A stretch of DNA of 33,301 nucleotides from an uncultured Hellea sp. (GCA_905477785.1 CAJQGR010000037.1:1-33301), one strand, 5' to 3'; positions 8,972 through 18,852 are shown, counted from the first letter of the stretch. Notes: generated from the sequence alone by a model not told the origin. Translations and numbers: made by a program.

Positions 8972-11924
8972 TCCAAATGTATATAACATGCCATCTGGAG
9001 TTGCATTCTTACCTGCGTTAGCCCGAGGCCTTAAAGATATTTATAGGGATCGCCTTGAGGAGGCTCTTATTTTATTGCCAACACGAAGGGCTGTTAGAGC
9101 TCTAGGTGAGACTTTTGCATCTCAGAGCGGTACTTCTATTCTACCAAGGATAAGAGCTTTAGCTGATATTAACCCTGAAGAACCACCATTTGAACCAGGA
9201 GAATTATCAGGAATGGTGAAGCCTGCCATTAATAATATTCAGCGACGCTTTGAAATAGCTAAACTACTTTTATATTATCATAATAAAATTTCAACAGTTC
9301 CTATGAACATTGCTGCGGCTTTGGCGATGTCAGATCCTCTAATTAGTATATTAGATGATGCAGATATGGAGGAAATTGATAGTTTAAATATTACTAATCT
9401 TGATCAAATAAGAGATTTTTCAGCAGAACATTACCAAAATTCAATAGAGGTTTATAAAGTAATTCAAGATTATTGGCCCAAGCGACTTGCCGAATTAAAT
9501 TTAATGGGGCCAATGGCAAGACGAGTTTCATTGCTCAAAGCCTTGCGATCTGTATGGGATAAAAATCCGCCTAAATACCCAGTTATTATTGCCGGTTCAA
9601 CAGGTACTTTAAAAGCTACTGCAGAGCTTATTAAATGTGTGTCTTATCTTGGTGAAGGTTTAATAGTACTACCTGGTTTGCAAAACCTTGAAGGCGAATC
9701 TTGGGAGAATATTGGTGTACAGCATCCACAATATTCATTGAAAAAACTTACCCAAACAATAGGTGTCAGTCCAAAAGACATTAAAATCTGGCCTTATATT
9801 AACGAGGATGATGGATTATCTGCACGAAGAATAATTATCTCGGAAGCACTTATTCCTGTTCAAGAGACGGGAGACTGGCCTGGTCGAATAGCAGCAATTA
9901 GAAAAACTGAATCTGCAGGTAGTAAACCTTTTGAAGAAGCTATAAAGAACTTGTCAATATTAGAAGCAGAAAATGATGAAGAAGAAGCTTCATGTATTTC
10001 GCTTATTTTAAGAGAGACTTTAGAAAACCCGAATCAAACAGCTTCACTGGTGACACCAGATCCTGCTTTAGCTCTAAGAGTAAAATCAAAGTTAAGACGT
10101 TGGGGCGTGAATGTAGACAGCTCTTTGGGTAAACCATTAGAGGAAACAGAAATTGGCAGTTGGGTCTCGTCTCTTATGACTGTTATTACTGACCCCTGCC
10201 ATCCAGTAGCTTTAGCAAATTTCTTTAAACATAGATTAAGTACATTAGGCGAACTTGAAGGCAAAGTATCTGATACTTGGTCTAGATTAGAATGGAAAAT
10301 ACGTGGCCTGAGAATAGATAAAAATATTAAAGATATTTCATGTGTTCAAATACTTCATCAATACATTTTACCATTAACAAATATTGATAAATCGACAGCT
10401 AATGTGTGGGCAACAACTTTAGTTGAAGTTTTAGAAAATATTTGTAGTACCCCTGATCAATATGGTGATGAAAGACTTTGGGTGGGTGAATCTGGTGAGA
10501 AGCTTTCGTCAATAATTCAGGATCTAATATCTTACGGCAAAATTACACCTAATTTAAATGCTAAAGATTTTTCAAAACTTCTTAATCAACTAATGCGTGA
10601 TCAAGTTGTTAGGCCTCGATATGGTACGCACCCTAGGTTATCTATACTGGGCCCTCTGGAGGCTAGACTGCTAACTGCTGACCGTATTATTTTGGGAGGT
10701 TTAAATGAAGGGGTATGGCCGGCTAAGTCAAAGAGCGATCCTTTTTTATCACGAGGTATGAGGGGTGCTATTGGATTATCTTTGCCAGAAAAAAGGTTTG
10801 GATTAGCTGCCCATGATTTTTCTGAATTAGCAACTTGTTCTAACGTTATTATAACGCGATCAATTAATTCTGAAGGCACCCCTAATGTCGCGTCGCGTTG
10901 GCTATGGCGTTTGCAAGCCTTGATGAATGGAGCTCTAGGAGAAAACTCGACTGAATTATTATATTCTTCCAATCATTATCTTGAGTGGTCCCGCGGTCTC
11001 GATGCGGTCTCACTTGATGAGTACAATGATAGTCAAATTTCTAAACCTACTCCTAGCCCTGAATTAATAAACCGGTGGCCTAATAAAAGAAAATTATCAG
11101 TTACGTCTGTTACAAAAATGATACGTGACCCTTACTCTATATATGCTAGATATATTCTTAATTTGGCTTCTCTTGATCCACTTGATATGGATATAGGTTC
11201 CAGGGAATATGGAACCGCAATGCATCAAGGATTAGAAAGTTTCTTTGACCTTCATAAAGAAAGATTACCAATAAATGCTACAAAGCTATTAAGCGATGAA
11301 TTAAATAAAGCTCAAATTGAAGCAGGTTTTAACGATAACGAAGTTTATAAGAATAAAATTAGGACTGAAAAAATTGCGAAGAATATAGTAGATTGGATGC
11401 TAAGAAAATTTAATGCTGGCTGGTCGATTTACGCAACTGAAATTAAAGCTGAATTATATCTTAATAAATTTGATTTTATTTTAACTGCTAAAGCAGACCT
11501 TATTATGAAAAGTAAAGATGGCTATGCGATTATAGACTATAAGACTGGTAATCCCCCCTCAGACAAAGAGGTTGTTGCGGGCTTCGACCCTCAATTACCA
11601 TTATCAGGATATCTATTAAATAAAGGTGCCTTTGATGGCATAGGGCCTGTCACGGTTACGGAGCTAGATTATGTGCGCGTTAAGGCTAAGTTAGATTCCA
11701 ATAATATTGAAACGAAATTAGGGGGTAAAAATAGTTCTTCAACTGTTGATACAATGATTGCTGATGGAGCCTACAATTTAGAGCAATTAATTACTGAATT
11801 TGATAAAAAGGAGACGATTTATTATTGTCAACCAAGAGTAAAGTATACTTATGATTATAGTGATTACGATCACTTAGCCCGCAGAGAGGAGTGGATGCGG
11901 TCAGGGAGCAATGTAGATGGTTGA
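8955..11924 (+). CDS. addB: AddB, subunit of the AddAB double-strand-break helicase-nuclease (alphaproteobacterial type)
   Basis: 989 residues. Pairs with AddA to resect double-strand ends for RecA-dependent repair, the role RecBCD has in enterics. The N-terminal helicase-like region has only a degenerate P loop (GSTGTLKATA, 214-223), as expected for the alphaproteobacterial AddB, whose helicase core is thought to be inactive. The C-terminal PD-(D/E)xK nuclease has its DYK core at D861-Y-K863 followed by TG. I see no four-cysteine Fe-S motif flanking the nuclease, unlike Bacillus AddB. The start at 8955 lies within the end of murU; another ATG at 8964 is in frame. The stop overlaps addA by 8 bases. 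Confidence 0.93.
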   Translation: MDTMVSPNVYNMPSGVAFLPALARGLKDIYRDRLEEALILLPTRRAVRALGETFASQSGTSILPRIRALADINPEEPPFEPGELSGMVKPAINNIQRRFEIAKLLLYYHNKISTVPMNIAAALAMSDPLISILDDADMEEIDSLNITNLDQIRDFSAEHYQNSIEVYKVIQDYWPKRLAELNLMGPMARRVSLLKALRSVWDKNPPKYPVIIAGSTGTLKATAELIKCVSYLGEGLIVLPGLQNLEGESWENIGVQHPQYSLKKLTQTIGVSPKDIKIWPYINEDDGLSARRIIISEALIPVQETGDWPGRIAAIRKTESAGSKPFEEAIKNLSILEAENDEEEASCISLILRETLENPNQTASLVTPDPALALRVKSKLRRWGVNVDSSLGKPLEETEIGSWVSSLMTVITDPCHPVALANFFKHRLSTLGELEGKVSDTWSRLEWKIRGLRIDKNIKDISCVQILHQYILPLTNIDKSTANVWATTLVEVLENICSTPDQYGDERLWVGESGEKLSSIIQDLISYGKITPNLNAKDFSKLLNQLMRDQVVRPRYGTHPRLSILGPLEARLLTADRIILGGLNEGVWPAKSKSDPFLSRGMRGAIGLSLPEKRFGLAAHDFSELATCSNVIITRSINSEGTPNVASRWLWRLQALMNGALGENSTELLYSSNHYLEWSRGLDAVSLDEYNDSQISKPTPSPELINRWPNKRKLSVTSVTKMIRDPYSIYARYILNLASLDPLDMDIGSREYGTAMHQGLESFFDLHKERLPINATKLLSDELNKAQIEAGFNDNEVYKNKIRTEKIAKNIVDWMLRKFNAGWSIYATEIKAELYLNKFDFILTAKADLIMKSKDGYAIIDYKTGNPPSDKEVVAGFDPQLPLSGYLLNKGAFDGIGPVTVTELDYVRVKAKLDSNNIETKLGGKNSSSTVDTMIADGAYNLEQLITEFDKKETIYYCQPRVKYTYDYSDYDHLARREEWMRSGSNVDG

Positions 11925-14900
11925 TTCAATAACTCCTGATTACATCGATGCATTAAATGCGCAAAGAAGTGCAGCTGATCCATCTCATATGAGATTTGTT
12001 ACAGCTAATGCAGGCTCAGGAAAAACAAGAGTTTTAGTAGCCCGAGTATCAAGAATACTATTGCAAGGAACTTTGCCCAATAAAATACTTTGCTTGACTT
12101 ACACAAACGCTGCAGCGTCTGAAATGCAAAGCCGCCTTTTTAGAACATTAGGTGAGTGGTCTGTGTGCAGTGAAGATAAATTAGAAAAAGAATTAGTAAG
12201 TCTCTTTGGAAGACATCAACCGGTAAAAGATCTATCAAAGGCTCGGCGTCTTTTTGCTGCTGCATTAGAGACGCCTGAAGGACTTAAGGTTCAAACAATA
12301 CACTCTTTTTGTGAGAATCTTTTATTACGCTTCCCTATTGAAGCAGGAATTCTTCCTGGTTTTAAAACATTAAAAGAAAAAGAAAAAATAAAACTTGAGA
12401 AGTTAACTCAAGATGAGATTTATCAAACCATTAAAGAAGATAGCAATAGCGATCTATGTAAAGCTATTCAGTTTTTATCATCTGATAATAAAGACCTTTT
12501 GGATGATATCTTTGAGTGGGCAATTGAAAACGAAGATAAGGTTGAAAAGTGGAAATTAGTCGGTGGCACAAGTCAGTTGGCAAGTATTTTAGGTATTAAA
12601 GAAGAGAGTACCAAAGAAGAGCTGTTAAAAGAGGCATATGATTTAACGGATTGGAATTCTCTCAGACTGAAAGCTAAACTACTATTAACCGGTAAAACTC
12701 AATATCAAGATATGGGAAAAGTAATACTTCAATGTTGCGATAATTCTAACAAAATTGAAGCTATTACTAATTATATTTACCTATTTCTGAATCAAGCAAG
12801 AACCTTAAATAAACGTCTTATTGCGAAAGGTTTTAATCAAGAACTCCATGAGTTTTTTTGGTGGGAGAATAAAGAAGCACAAAGAATTTTTAATGTGCAT
12901 CAAAAGTCTCTATCCTATGATTGTTTGAGATTAAATGATTCAATATTGACTATTTCTGAAGCCTACTTAGGAAAATATAAATATAATAAATTGTTAAATT
13001 ATAAATTAGATTTTCAAGATCAAATTTCAATGGTCCGCAATCTTTTAAAAAACAAACACGTTTCAGATTGGGTTAAATATAAGCTTGATGGCGGTATTGA
13101 ACATATACTACTGGATGAAGCGCAAGATACATCGGAGACACAATGGGAGATTATTGATACCCTTAATGAGTCTTTTATTAATGAAAGCCCTCAGAAAGAT
13201 CGTAAAAATCCAAGGACTTTGTTTGCTGTGGGGGATGAGAAACAATCTATTTATTCTTTTCAAGGAGCTGAGCCAGAAATTTTTCTAAAAAAGATTAATG
13301 AATTTTTGGGCACTAATGATAATGAAATACGAATGCAGATGTCATTCAGGTCTGCACCGGAAATACTAAAGTTTGTGGATCAAATCTTTGTTGATAATTG
13401 CTACCTTGAAAAAATGTTTGATGATAGAATTATCACACCAGAATCAAGTATTAATCGTCATTTGGCTCATCGAACTGACCAAGGCCGCGTAGAAATATGG
13501 CCATTGACTGAAACTCCAAAAACGATGGAAGAGGCTGACCCATGGAATACAAGGCCTGTTGACGCTTTATCAAAAGTATCATCAAGAGAAAGTTTAGCAA
13601 AAAATATTGCTTCACAATTAAAAAAATGGATAGATTCTAATGATTTGATTTACGATAGGTCAAAATCTGAAAATGAAAAAAAACCGATATATAGGCCGAT
13701 GGAAGCAAGTGATGTCATGATTCTTGTTCGCAAAAGGGATCCATTTTTTCATGCAATTATTCGAAATCTAAAAACCTTAGGTATTCCTGTGTCGGGTGCT
13801 GATAGATTAAAACTACAAAGTACAATTGTTGTAAAAGATATGATTTCTTTGGCGAAGTTTACTTTATTACAATCTGATGACTTATCTCTTGCGGAAGTTT
13901 TAAAAGGGCCTTTATTTTGTTTTTCTGAAGAGATGCTATTTGAAGTTTCATATGGTCGTAATAAAAAAGGTACCCTTTGGAAATCACTAAAAGAGAAAAA
14001 ACCAAAAATAGCTAATGTGCTCAAAAAAATTATTCATGCTTCAAAAATATACCCTCCCTATGAATTTTTTAACTTTGTTCTAAATTTTAAACCGGAACCG
14101 AGTTCAAGTTTTTTGCGGAAAATTTATTTACGTTTGGGCCTAGAGGCCAAAGACGCATTAGAAGCGTTCCTTGCTCAAACTCTTGAACATCAAAGAACAA
14201 GAGCTCCATCTCTACAATACTTTGTACATGAATTTATTAGTGAGGAGCTAGAGCTCAAACGCGAAATGAGTGAGAATAGGGGGCAAGTTCGTGTTATGAC
14301 AATTCACGGTGCTAAAGGCCTTGAGGCACCAGTTGTTATCTTACCGGATACTACTGGGATGCCGAAAGTGCAAAATAATGCTTTACTTCCAATATTTGAA
14401 AATGAAGAAAATAAAACCTTCGCTGGGTATTACAAAAATATATCGAAAACAAATTCTCTAGAAAAACTTAGTCATTGTAAGGAAGCTAAAGAAGGTAAAA
14501 TTCAACAAGAATATTTGCGCCAGCTCTATGTGGCTCTAACTCGAGCGGAATCACGACTCATTATATGCGGCTATATGTCAGGTAACAGTAGTAAAGTGAA
14601 CGAAAACTGTTGGTATGAAATTGCCTCAAAAGCCTTTGAGGGTATGAATACTTTTGAAACAGAAGCAGCTTTTGGTAAGGTTCAAGCTTATGGAAAAGGC
14701 CCTGAAAGCCCTTCTGTGCAAAGATTAAAAAAACAAACCATCAATGTCTCTGTCCCAAATTGGTGTCATGAGATGGTAACAAAACAGGACGAAGCTAAAG
14801 TTTATATAAACCCATCGAGGCTTTTAACTGATAAAAAATATAAATTTCCTGTTCATTCGCCATTGAGAAAAAATAATGATTTCAAGTTCAGTCATGGAAA

Positions 14901-15405
14901 TATTATTCATAAATTACTTGAAATTTTGCCTGATGTTGAATTAGATAAACGTCTGGATGTGGCAGATAAAATTTTACAAAATCACAATATAAATGACAAA
15001 GAATACAAAAATAAGATTTCTACTGAAGTGTTTTCAATACTTGATAGCCCTGAATTTTCAAAAATATTTTCTCCAGGAAGCAAGGCAGAGGTCTCAATCA
15101 TAGGATCTACCAAGAACTTTGGTAAGAATGTTTTTTTGAATGCACAAGTAGACCGTATTTATATAACAGATAATGAGGTTTTTATTGTAGACTATAAATC
15201 AAATAAGGATGTTCCTAAAACTATAGGTGATGTGCCTAGTATTTATTTAGGCCAAATGGCTGTATATCGCGATTTAGTTCGTTCAGTATATCCAAAACAT
15301 GAGATAGTTTGTTCATTACTTTGGACAAATAAACCAAAAATGATGATATTAGATGGGGATCTACTAGATGCAACCTTGACGCAGTTAAACTCAGTTCCTA
15401 ATTAG
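11917..15405 (+). CDS. addA: AddA, helicase-nuclease subunit of AddAB (UvrD/Rep superfamily)
   Basis: 1162 residues, usual size. SF1A helicase motifs are visible in order: Walker A (ANAGSGKT, 30-37); motif Ia around CLTYTNAAASEM; Walker B/motif II (LLDEAQDTSETQW, acidic pair D400-E401); motif III (GDEKQSIYSFQGAEP); motif V (VMTIHGAKGLEAPVV); and motif VI (LYVALTRAESRL). The C-terminal RecB-type nuclease has VDYKSN with D1092 and K1094. AddA is expected to be the translocating 3'-5' motor and to cut one strand, with AddB cutting the other. ATG 11917 overlaps the addB stop by 8 bases; a gap of 32 bases leads to trxA. Both active sites look intact. Confidence 0.96.
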   Translation: MVDSITPDYIDALNAQRSAADPSHMRFVTANAGSGKTRVLVARVSRILLQGTLPNKILCLTYTNAAASEMQSRLFRTLGEWSVCSEDKLEKELVSLFGRHQPVKDLSKARRLFAAALETPEGLKVQTIHSFCENLLLRFPIEAGILPGFKTLKEKEKIKLEKLTQDEIYQTIKEDSNSDLCKAIQFLSSDNKDLLDDIFEWAIENEDKVEKWKLVGGTSQLASILGIKEESTKEELLKEAYDLTDWNSLRLKAKLLLTGKTQYQDMGKVILQCCDNSNKIEAITNYIYLFLNQARTLNKRLIAKGFNQELHEFFWWENKEAQRIFNVHQKSLSYDCLRLNDSILTISEAYLGKYKYNKLLNYKLDFQDQISMVRNLLKNKHVSDWVKYKLDGGIEHILLDEAQDTSETQWEIIDTLNESFINESPQKDRKNPRTLFAVGDEKQSIYSFQGAEPEIFLKKINEFLGTNDNEIRMQMSFRSAPEILKFVDQIFVDNCYLEKMFDDRIITPESSINRHLAHRTDQGRVEIWPLTETPKTMEEADPWNTRPVDALSKVSSRESLAKNIASQLKKWIDSNDLIYDRSKSENEKKPIYRPMEASDVMILVRKRDPFFHAIIRNLKTLGIPVSGADRLKLQSTIVVKDMISLAKFTLLQSDDLSLAEVLKGPLFCFSEEMLFEVSYGRNKKGTLWKSLKEKKPKIANVLKKIIHASKIYPPYEFFNFVLNFKPEPSSSFLRKIYLRLGLEAKDALEAFLAQTLEHQRTRAPSLQYFVHEFISEELELKREMSENRGQVRVMTIHGAKGLEAPVVILPDTTGMPKVQNNALLPIFENEENKTFAGYYKNISKTNSLEKLSHCKEAKEGKIQQEYLRQLYVALTRAESRLIICGYMSGNSSKVNENCWYEIASKAFEGMNTFETEAAFGKVQAYGKGPESPSVQRLKKQTINVSVPNWCHEMVTKQDEAKVYINPSRLLTDKKYKFPVHSPLRKNNDFKFSHGNIIHKLLEILPDVELDKRLDVADKILQNHNINDKEYKNKISTEVFSILDSPEFSKIFSPGSKAEVSIIGSTKNFGKNVFLNAQVDRIYITDNEVFIVDYKSNKDVPKTIGDVPSIYLGQMAVYRDLVRSVYPKHEIVCSLLWTNKPKMMILDGDLLDATLTQLNSVPN

Positions 15406-15425
15406 ATGTAGATACAAAAAATTCT

Positions 15426-15430
15426 GAGGA
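15426..15430 (+). promoter_or_regulatory. Shine-Dalgarno site of trxA
   Basis: GAGGA sits 7 bases before the trxA ATG. It is one of the clearer ribosome-binding sites in the window, where many other genes have weak ones or rely on start-stop overlap. It suggests trxA is translated independently of the upstream addA. Confidence 0.7.
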
Positions 15431-15437
15431 AAAATAG

Positions 15438-15761
15438 ATGGCCACTATTAAAGTTACAGACGCAAGTTTCAAAACTGATGTTATTGAGTCTGAAGCACCA
15501 GTTTTAGTTGATTTTTGGGCTGAGTGGTGCGGACCATGTAAACAAATTGGGCCCGCTTTAGAAGAAATCTCAAATGAAATGGGAGAAAAGATTAAAATTG
15601 CTAAAGTTAATATTGATGATGATCCCGATACACCTGCTAAATTTCATGTTAGAGGAATTCCAACCCTCATGATATTTAAATCTGGTCAAGTTGTAGCCAC
15701 CAAAGTAGGAGCAATGACTAAAACAAAACTTTCTGAATGGGTGAATGAGCATACTGATTAA
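15438..15761 (+). CDS. trxA: Thioredoxin TrxA
   Basis: 107 residues, a standard single-domain cytoplasmic thioredoxin. The active site is WCGPC with C31 and C34, the buried Asp lies in VDFWAEW, and the cis-Pro is in RGIPTLMIF. It reduces protein disulfides using thioredoxin reductase, which is not in the window. It lies 32 bases after addA on the same strand and is convergent with folC, 42 bases away. The addA-trxA adjacency followed by folC-accD is a recurring alphaproteobacterial arrangement. Confidence 0.98.
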   Translation: MATIKVTDASFKTDVIESEAPVLVDFWAEWCGPCKQIGPALEEISNEMGEKIKIAKVNIDDDPDTPAKFHVRGIPTLMIFKSGQVVATKVGAMTKTKLSEWVNEHTD

Positions 15762-15803
15762 TATAAAATTTTTTGTATACTGAGCTCTTTAAATACTATT
15801 ATT

Positions 15804-17129
15804 TTAAAGCTTTAACACCTCTCCAGCTAAATAAAGAGAACCGCAGATTAATATTCTTGGCGGGACAATAGGTTCATCTGCTGACTCTCTTGACATAGCC
15901 TCTCCGGTATTAATTGCTCTTTGAACGGCATCAATTAAATTATTAGCTATCTGACCATCTATCCCTTGTGCCCGGGCAGAATCTACTATTTCTTCTGGAG
16001 TAAACGATGCATGTCCTGGGATGTCAACGGCTACTACATAGCAAGCAAGACCTTTGAAGGCTTTCAAATATCCGTTGAAATCTTTATTTTTGAGCATTCC
16101 TATAATAAGTATTAAGGGTCTTGATAGTTTTGCTTCAAGCCCTGCTAAAGTATTTCCTACCGCAAGAGCTGCATGGGGGTTATGACCTCCGTCAAGCCAA
16201 AGTTCTCCACCACTATCGATTACCATATCAGCTAAACCCCCATTTTGAAGATTTTGCATGCGAGCCGGCCAAGATACAGACTTTAATCCTTTGCTTATAG
16301 ATTTTTCAGATATGCCAAATTGCAGTGCAACAGCTATTGCTGTTCCTGCATTAATAATTTGGTGATCACCATGTAATGCCGGTAATGGTAAGTCCATGAG
16401 CTGACTATTACTTTCAAAAATAAGTCTGCCTTGTTGTAGATATGACCTAAAGTCTGTTCCCCAAAACGTTATCTTTGATTTATTTTTATTAGCCTCGGTT
16501 TCCAAAATAGAGCGTGCAATCTCTGATTGCGGGCCTACTATTATTGGATTATTTGCCTTAATAATACCGGCTTTTTCTTTAGCTATTTTAGCAATGTCAT
16601 TTCCAAGAAATTCTGAGTGGTCAAGGTCTATAGGTGTTATGGCACAGCAATGTGGTGTGATTACATTAGTAGCATCGTATCTCCCCCCAAGCCCCACTTC
16701 TATAATGCATAAATCTGCTTTTATTTCAGAAAAGGCTAAAAGTGCAGCTGCTGTTGTGGCTTCAAAGAAAGATAATGGCTGATTATTATTTATGGTGGTT
16801 ACACGATTTAGGACACTCACTAAATATTTATCGGAAATTATTTCTGATGCAATGACTATTCTTTCATTAAAATTAACAAGATGAGGTGATGTATATACGT
16901 GAACTTTTTTACCCTGTGCTTCTGCAAATGCTTTGATGTATGCTACTGTTGAACCTTTCCCATTTGTTCCAGCAACATGTATTGTTTGAGGAAGTTTTTT
17001 TTGAGGATTACCTAATTTTTTTAAAACGCGTTCGATACGGCCTAAGCCTAAATCAATTTTTTTGGGATGAAGCCTCTCTAATTTGGATAGTGCTTTGAGA
17101 AGCTCATGGTTAGCTTCTACTTTATTCAT
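15804..17129 (-). CDS. folC: Folylpolyglutamate synthase / dihydrofolate synthase FolC
   Basis: 441 residues of the Mur-ligase family. The P loop is GTNGKGS (54-60), with the typical VYTSPHLVNFNERI following. The Mur-ligase-like LGGRYDATN, TPIDLDHSEFLG and the C-terminal LDGGHNPHAA are all present. The enzyme adds glutamate to dihydropteroate and to tetrahydrofolate using ATP. The start overlaps the end of accD by 8 bases, so translation is probably coupled. A short A+T-rich inverted repeat spans the trxA-folC convergent junction, but it is too weak to call as a terminator. Confidence 0.96.
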   Translation of the reverse strand: MNKVEANHELLKALSKLERLHPKKIDLGLGRIERVLKKLGNPQKKLPQTIHVAGTNGKGSTVAYIKAFAEAQGKKVHVYTSPHLVNFNERIVIASEIISDKYLVSVLNRVTTINNNQPLSFFEATTAAALLAFSEIKADLCIIEVGLGGRYDATNVITPHCCAITPIDLDHSEFLGNDIAKIAKEKAGIIKANNPIIVGPQSEIARSILETEANKNKSKITFWGTDFRSYLQQGRLIFESNSQLMDLPLPALHGDHQIINAGTAIAVALQFGISEKSISKGLKSVSWPARMQNLQNGGLADMVIDSGGELWLDGGHNPHAALAVGNTLAGLEAKLSRPLILIIGMLKNKDFNGYLKAFKGLACYVVAVDIPGHASFTPEEIVDSARAQGIDGQIANNLIDAVQRAINTGEAMSRESADEPIVPPRILICGSLYLAGEVLKL

Positions 17130-17985
17130 TTTCTATATTATCTAATTTTAGTAGTACGGATAGAATATTTGCTAATGTATCACGCATATCATGTCTATTA
17201 ACAACACGATCTATCATTCCTTTTTCTTCAAGAAACTCGGCTCTTTGAAATCCATCAGGAAGTTTTTCTCTAATTGTTTCTTCAATAACCCGTGGGCCCG
17301 CAAAGCAAATTAGTGCACCAGGCTCAGCGAGTTGTATGTCCCCAAGCATTGCATAACTTGCTGTTACTCCTCCTGTAGTAGGGTCACATAGAACTGTAAT
17401 ATATGGTAAATTTGCTTCACGTAATTTTTGAACAGCTATTGTTGTTCGAGGCATTTGCATCAGGCTAAGTGCGCCTTCTTGCATTCGTGCTCCGCCAGCT
17501 GCTGTAAAAACAATTAATGGCAAGTTATTTGAAATTGCATGCTCTGCTGCTGTTATGAATCCTTCCCCAGCTGCCATCCCCAAAGAACCACCCATAAAAG
17601 CAAAATTTTGAACTAATACCACGGTATCTATTCCATGAATTTTTCCTATACCAATTGTCATTGCATCTTGATCGCCTGTCTTTGTTCGTGCTTTTTTTAG
17701 ACGATCAGTATACTTTTGGTCATCCTTGAATTTTAATGGATCTTTTGCAACTTCTGGAATACTTATTTCAGAATAGGTTTTATTATCGAATGTGTAATCC
17801 ATTCGCATTTGAGGCCCTATGCGTAAATGATGCCCTGCTGGAGTAACATGTAATAAGCCTGGTAGATCAGCAGAAAAAACCATTTCGTTTGATTTAGGGC
17901 ACTTTATCCATAGGTTGTCTGGTGTGTCTCTTTTAGAGAATATATCTTTAATACCCGGAGGGGTAAGTTTATTGAGCCAATTCAT
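17122..17985 (-). CDS. accD: Acetyl-CoA carboxylase carboxyltransferase subunit beta AccD, zinc-ribbon cysteines mostly lost
   Basis: 287 residues. With AccA it forms the carboxyltransferase half of acetyl-CoA carboxylase, the first step of fatty-acid synthesis. The crotonase-fold core is intact: TAAGGARMQEGALSLMQM and TGGVTASYAMLGD supply the acyl-CoA and oxyanion sites. The N-terminal zinc ribbon of the Escherichia coli enzyme is degenerate: only C29 remains, the second ligand position is S32, and the later pair is replaced by VTPAGHH (47-53). Reduced ribbons are, to my recollection, common in alphaproteobacterial AccD. An in-frame stop lies just before the ATG, fixing the start. The gene is preceded by the short ccmI (50-base gap) and followed by the overlapping folC. 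Confidence 0.96.
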   Translation of the reverse strand: MNWLNKLTPPGIKDIFSKRDTPDNLWIKCPKSNEMVFSADLPGLLHVTPAGHHLRIGPQMRMDYTFDNKTYSEISIPEVAKDPLKFKDDQKYTDRLKKARTKTGDQDAMTIGIGKIHGIDTVVLVQNFAFMGGSLGMAAGEGFITAAEHAISNNLPLIVFTAAGGARMQEGALSLMQMPRTTIAVQKLREANLPYITVLCDPTTGGVTASYAMLGDIQLAEPGALICFAGPRVIEETIREKLPDGFQRAEFLEEKGMIDRVVNRHDMRDTLANILSVLLKLDNIENE

Positions 17986-18035
17986 AATTTAGCTTTTGCA
18001 CTAAGTCTAAAAGTTGAGCAATAGGAAAGGTTTTT

Positions 18036-18482
18036 TTAGAAGCCATCTAAAATATCTTTTAATACGATAGGGTTGTTTTTGAATATTTTTTGTATTTTAA
18101 TTTTATCTTTTTCTATCTGAGTTGATTGACTTAAAAAACTTCTAGCCTGTAAAAGAGCTTTCCAGCCTTCAATATTATCTGGTTTTGATTCTAAACTTTT
18201 TGCTAATTTATTAACCATGAATAATATTTCTTCCATTTGTTTTTCAGGAGGGGTGGTCTCTAAAGTGGCTAAATTTTTAAGATTTACTATTGCATTTGTA
18301 TTGCTTTCAAATTCTTTATAACTCGGATAACTGATAAGAATATATGTAGATATAGACAGTATTGAAAACCCAAGAAAAAAACTTATTTTTAATAATCGAT
18401 AGTTTTTTAGTGTATTAGTTAATGGTGCTGATATTATCAAAATAACAAAAATCGTAAGTATAGAAATTATTACCCAAATCAT
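18036..18482 (-). CDS. ccmI: Short CcmI-like cytochrome c biogenesis protein
   Basis: 148 residues from the ATG at 18482; the frame is open upstream but would run into ccmH, so I choose this start, 4 bases past the ccmH stop. Two hydrophobic helices occupy roughly residues 3-20 and 30-50. They are followed by a segment reading MVNKLAKSLESKPDNIEGWKAL, split here at SLESKP for brevity, which is the hallmark linker and first repeat of CcmI. Typical CcmI is much longer, with a periplasmic TPR domain that binds apocytochrome c; here the protein stops soon after that first repeat. It is last in the ccmF-G-H group. Identity rests on context plus this motif. Confidence 0.7.
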   Translation of the reverse strand: MIWVIISILTIFVILIISAPLTNTLKNYRLLKISFFLGFSILSISTYILISYPSYKEFESNTNAIVNLKNLATLETTPPEKQMEEILFMVNKLAKSLESKPDNIEGWKALLQARSFLSQSTQIEKDKIKIQKIFKNNPIVLKDILDGF

Positions 18483-18486
18483 AGAA

Positions 18487-18852
18487 TTACTTTTTAGTTT
18501 TAAAAAACCATGCGCCAGATACAGCAATCAATATAAACGGTAATAGCCATAGAGTGAGTGTATTGCCTTGAAAGGGAGGTTTGAGAAGTACAAAATCCCC
18601 ATATTGATTTCTCATATAATTAATAACTTCATCATTAGTATCACCCTCTGAAATTCTTTTTTTAACAAGCTGACGCATATCTGCTGCTAGAGGTGCATCT
18701 GAATCTTCTATAGATTGATTTTGGCAGACAACGCAGCGTAGAGATTTACCTATAGCTTTACTTCTAATGTCTATGTCATTTTGTGGAACACTCGATATTG
18801 CATTGAAGGACAAAGCTACTGCCATGAAGGGTATAAGGCACCATTTTCTCAT
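18487..18852 (-). CDS. ccmH: Cytochrome c maturation protein CcmH/CcmL
   Basis: 121 residues. A signal peptide or N-terminal helix (about 3-20) leads to a periplasmic helical domain with the LRCVVCQNQ motif, C40 and C43, then a C-terminal membrane helix (about 98-117). In System I this thiol-disulfide protein handles the apocytochrome CxxCH cysteines, together with CcmG, before haem attachment by CcmF. The start overlaps the ccmG stop by 4 bases. All family features are present at normal length. Confidence 0.95.
   Translation of the reverse strand: MRKWCLIPFMAVALSFNAISSVPQNDIDIRSKAIGKSLRCVVCQNQSIEDSDAPLAADMRQLVKKRISEGDTNDEVINYMRNQYGDFVLLKPPFQGNTLTLWLLPFILIAVSGAWFFKTKK

Noticed and set aside
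11400-11924. Fe-S cluster in the AddB nuclease domain
   Set aside because: The Bacillus-type four-cysteine pattern is not present; only an isolated Cys is seen near the C-terminus.
15762-15810. Bidirectional terminator between trxA and folC
   Set aside because: The A+T-rich inverted repeat has a mismatch or bulge and little GC in its stem, too weak to call.
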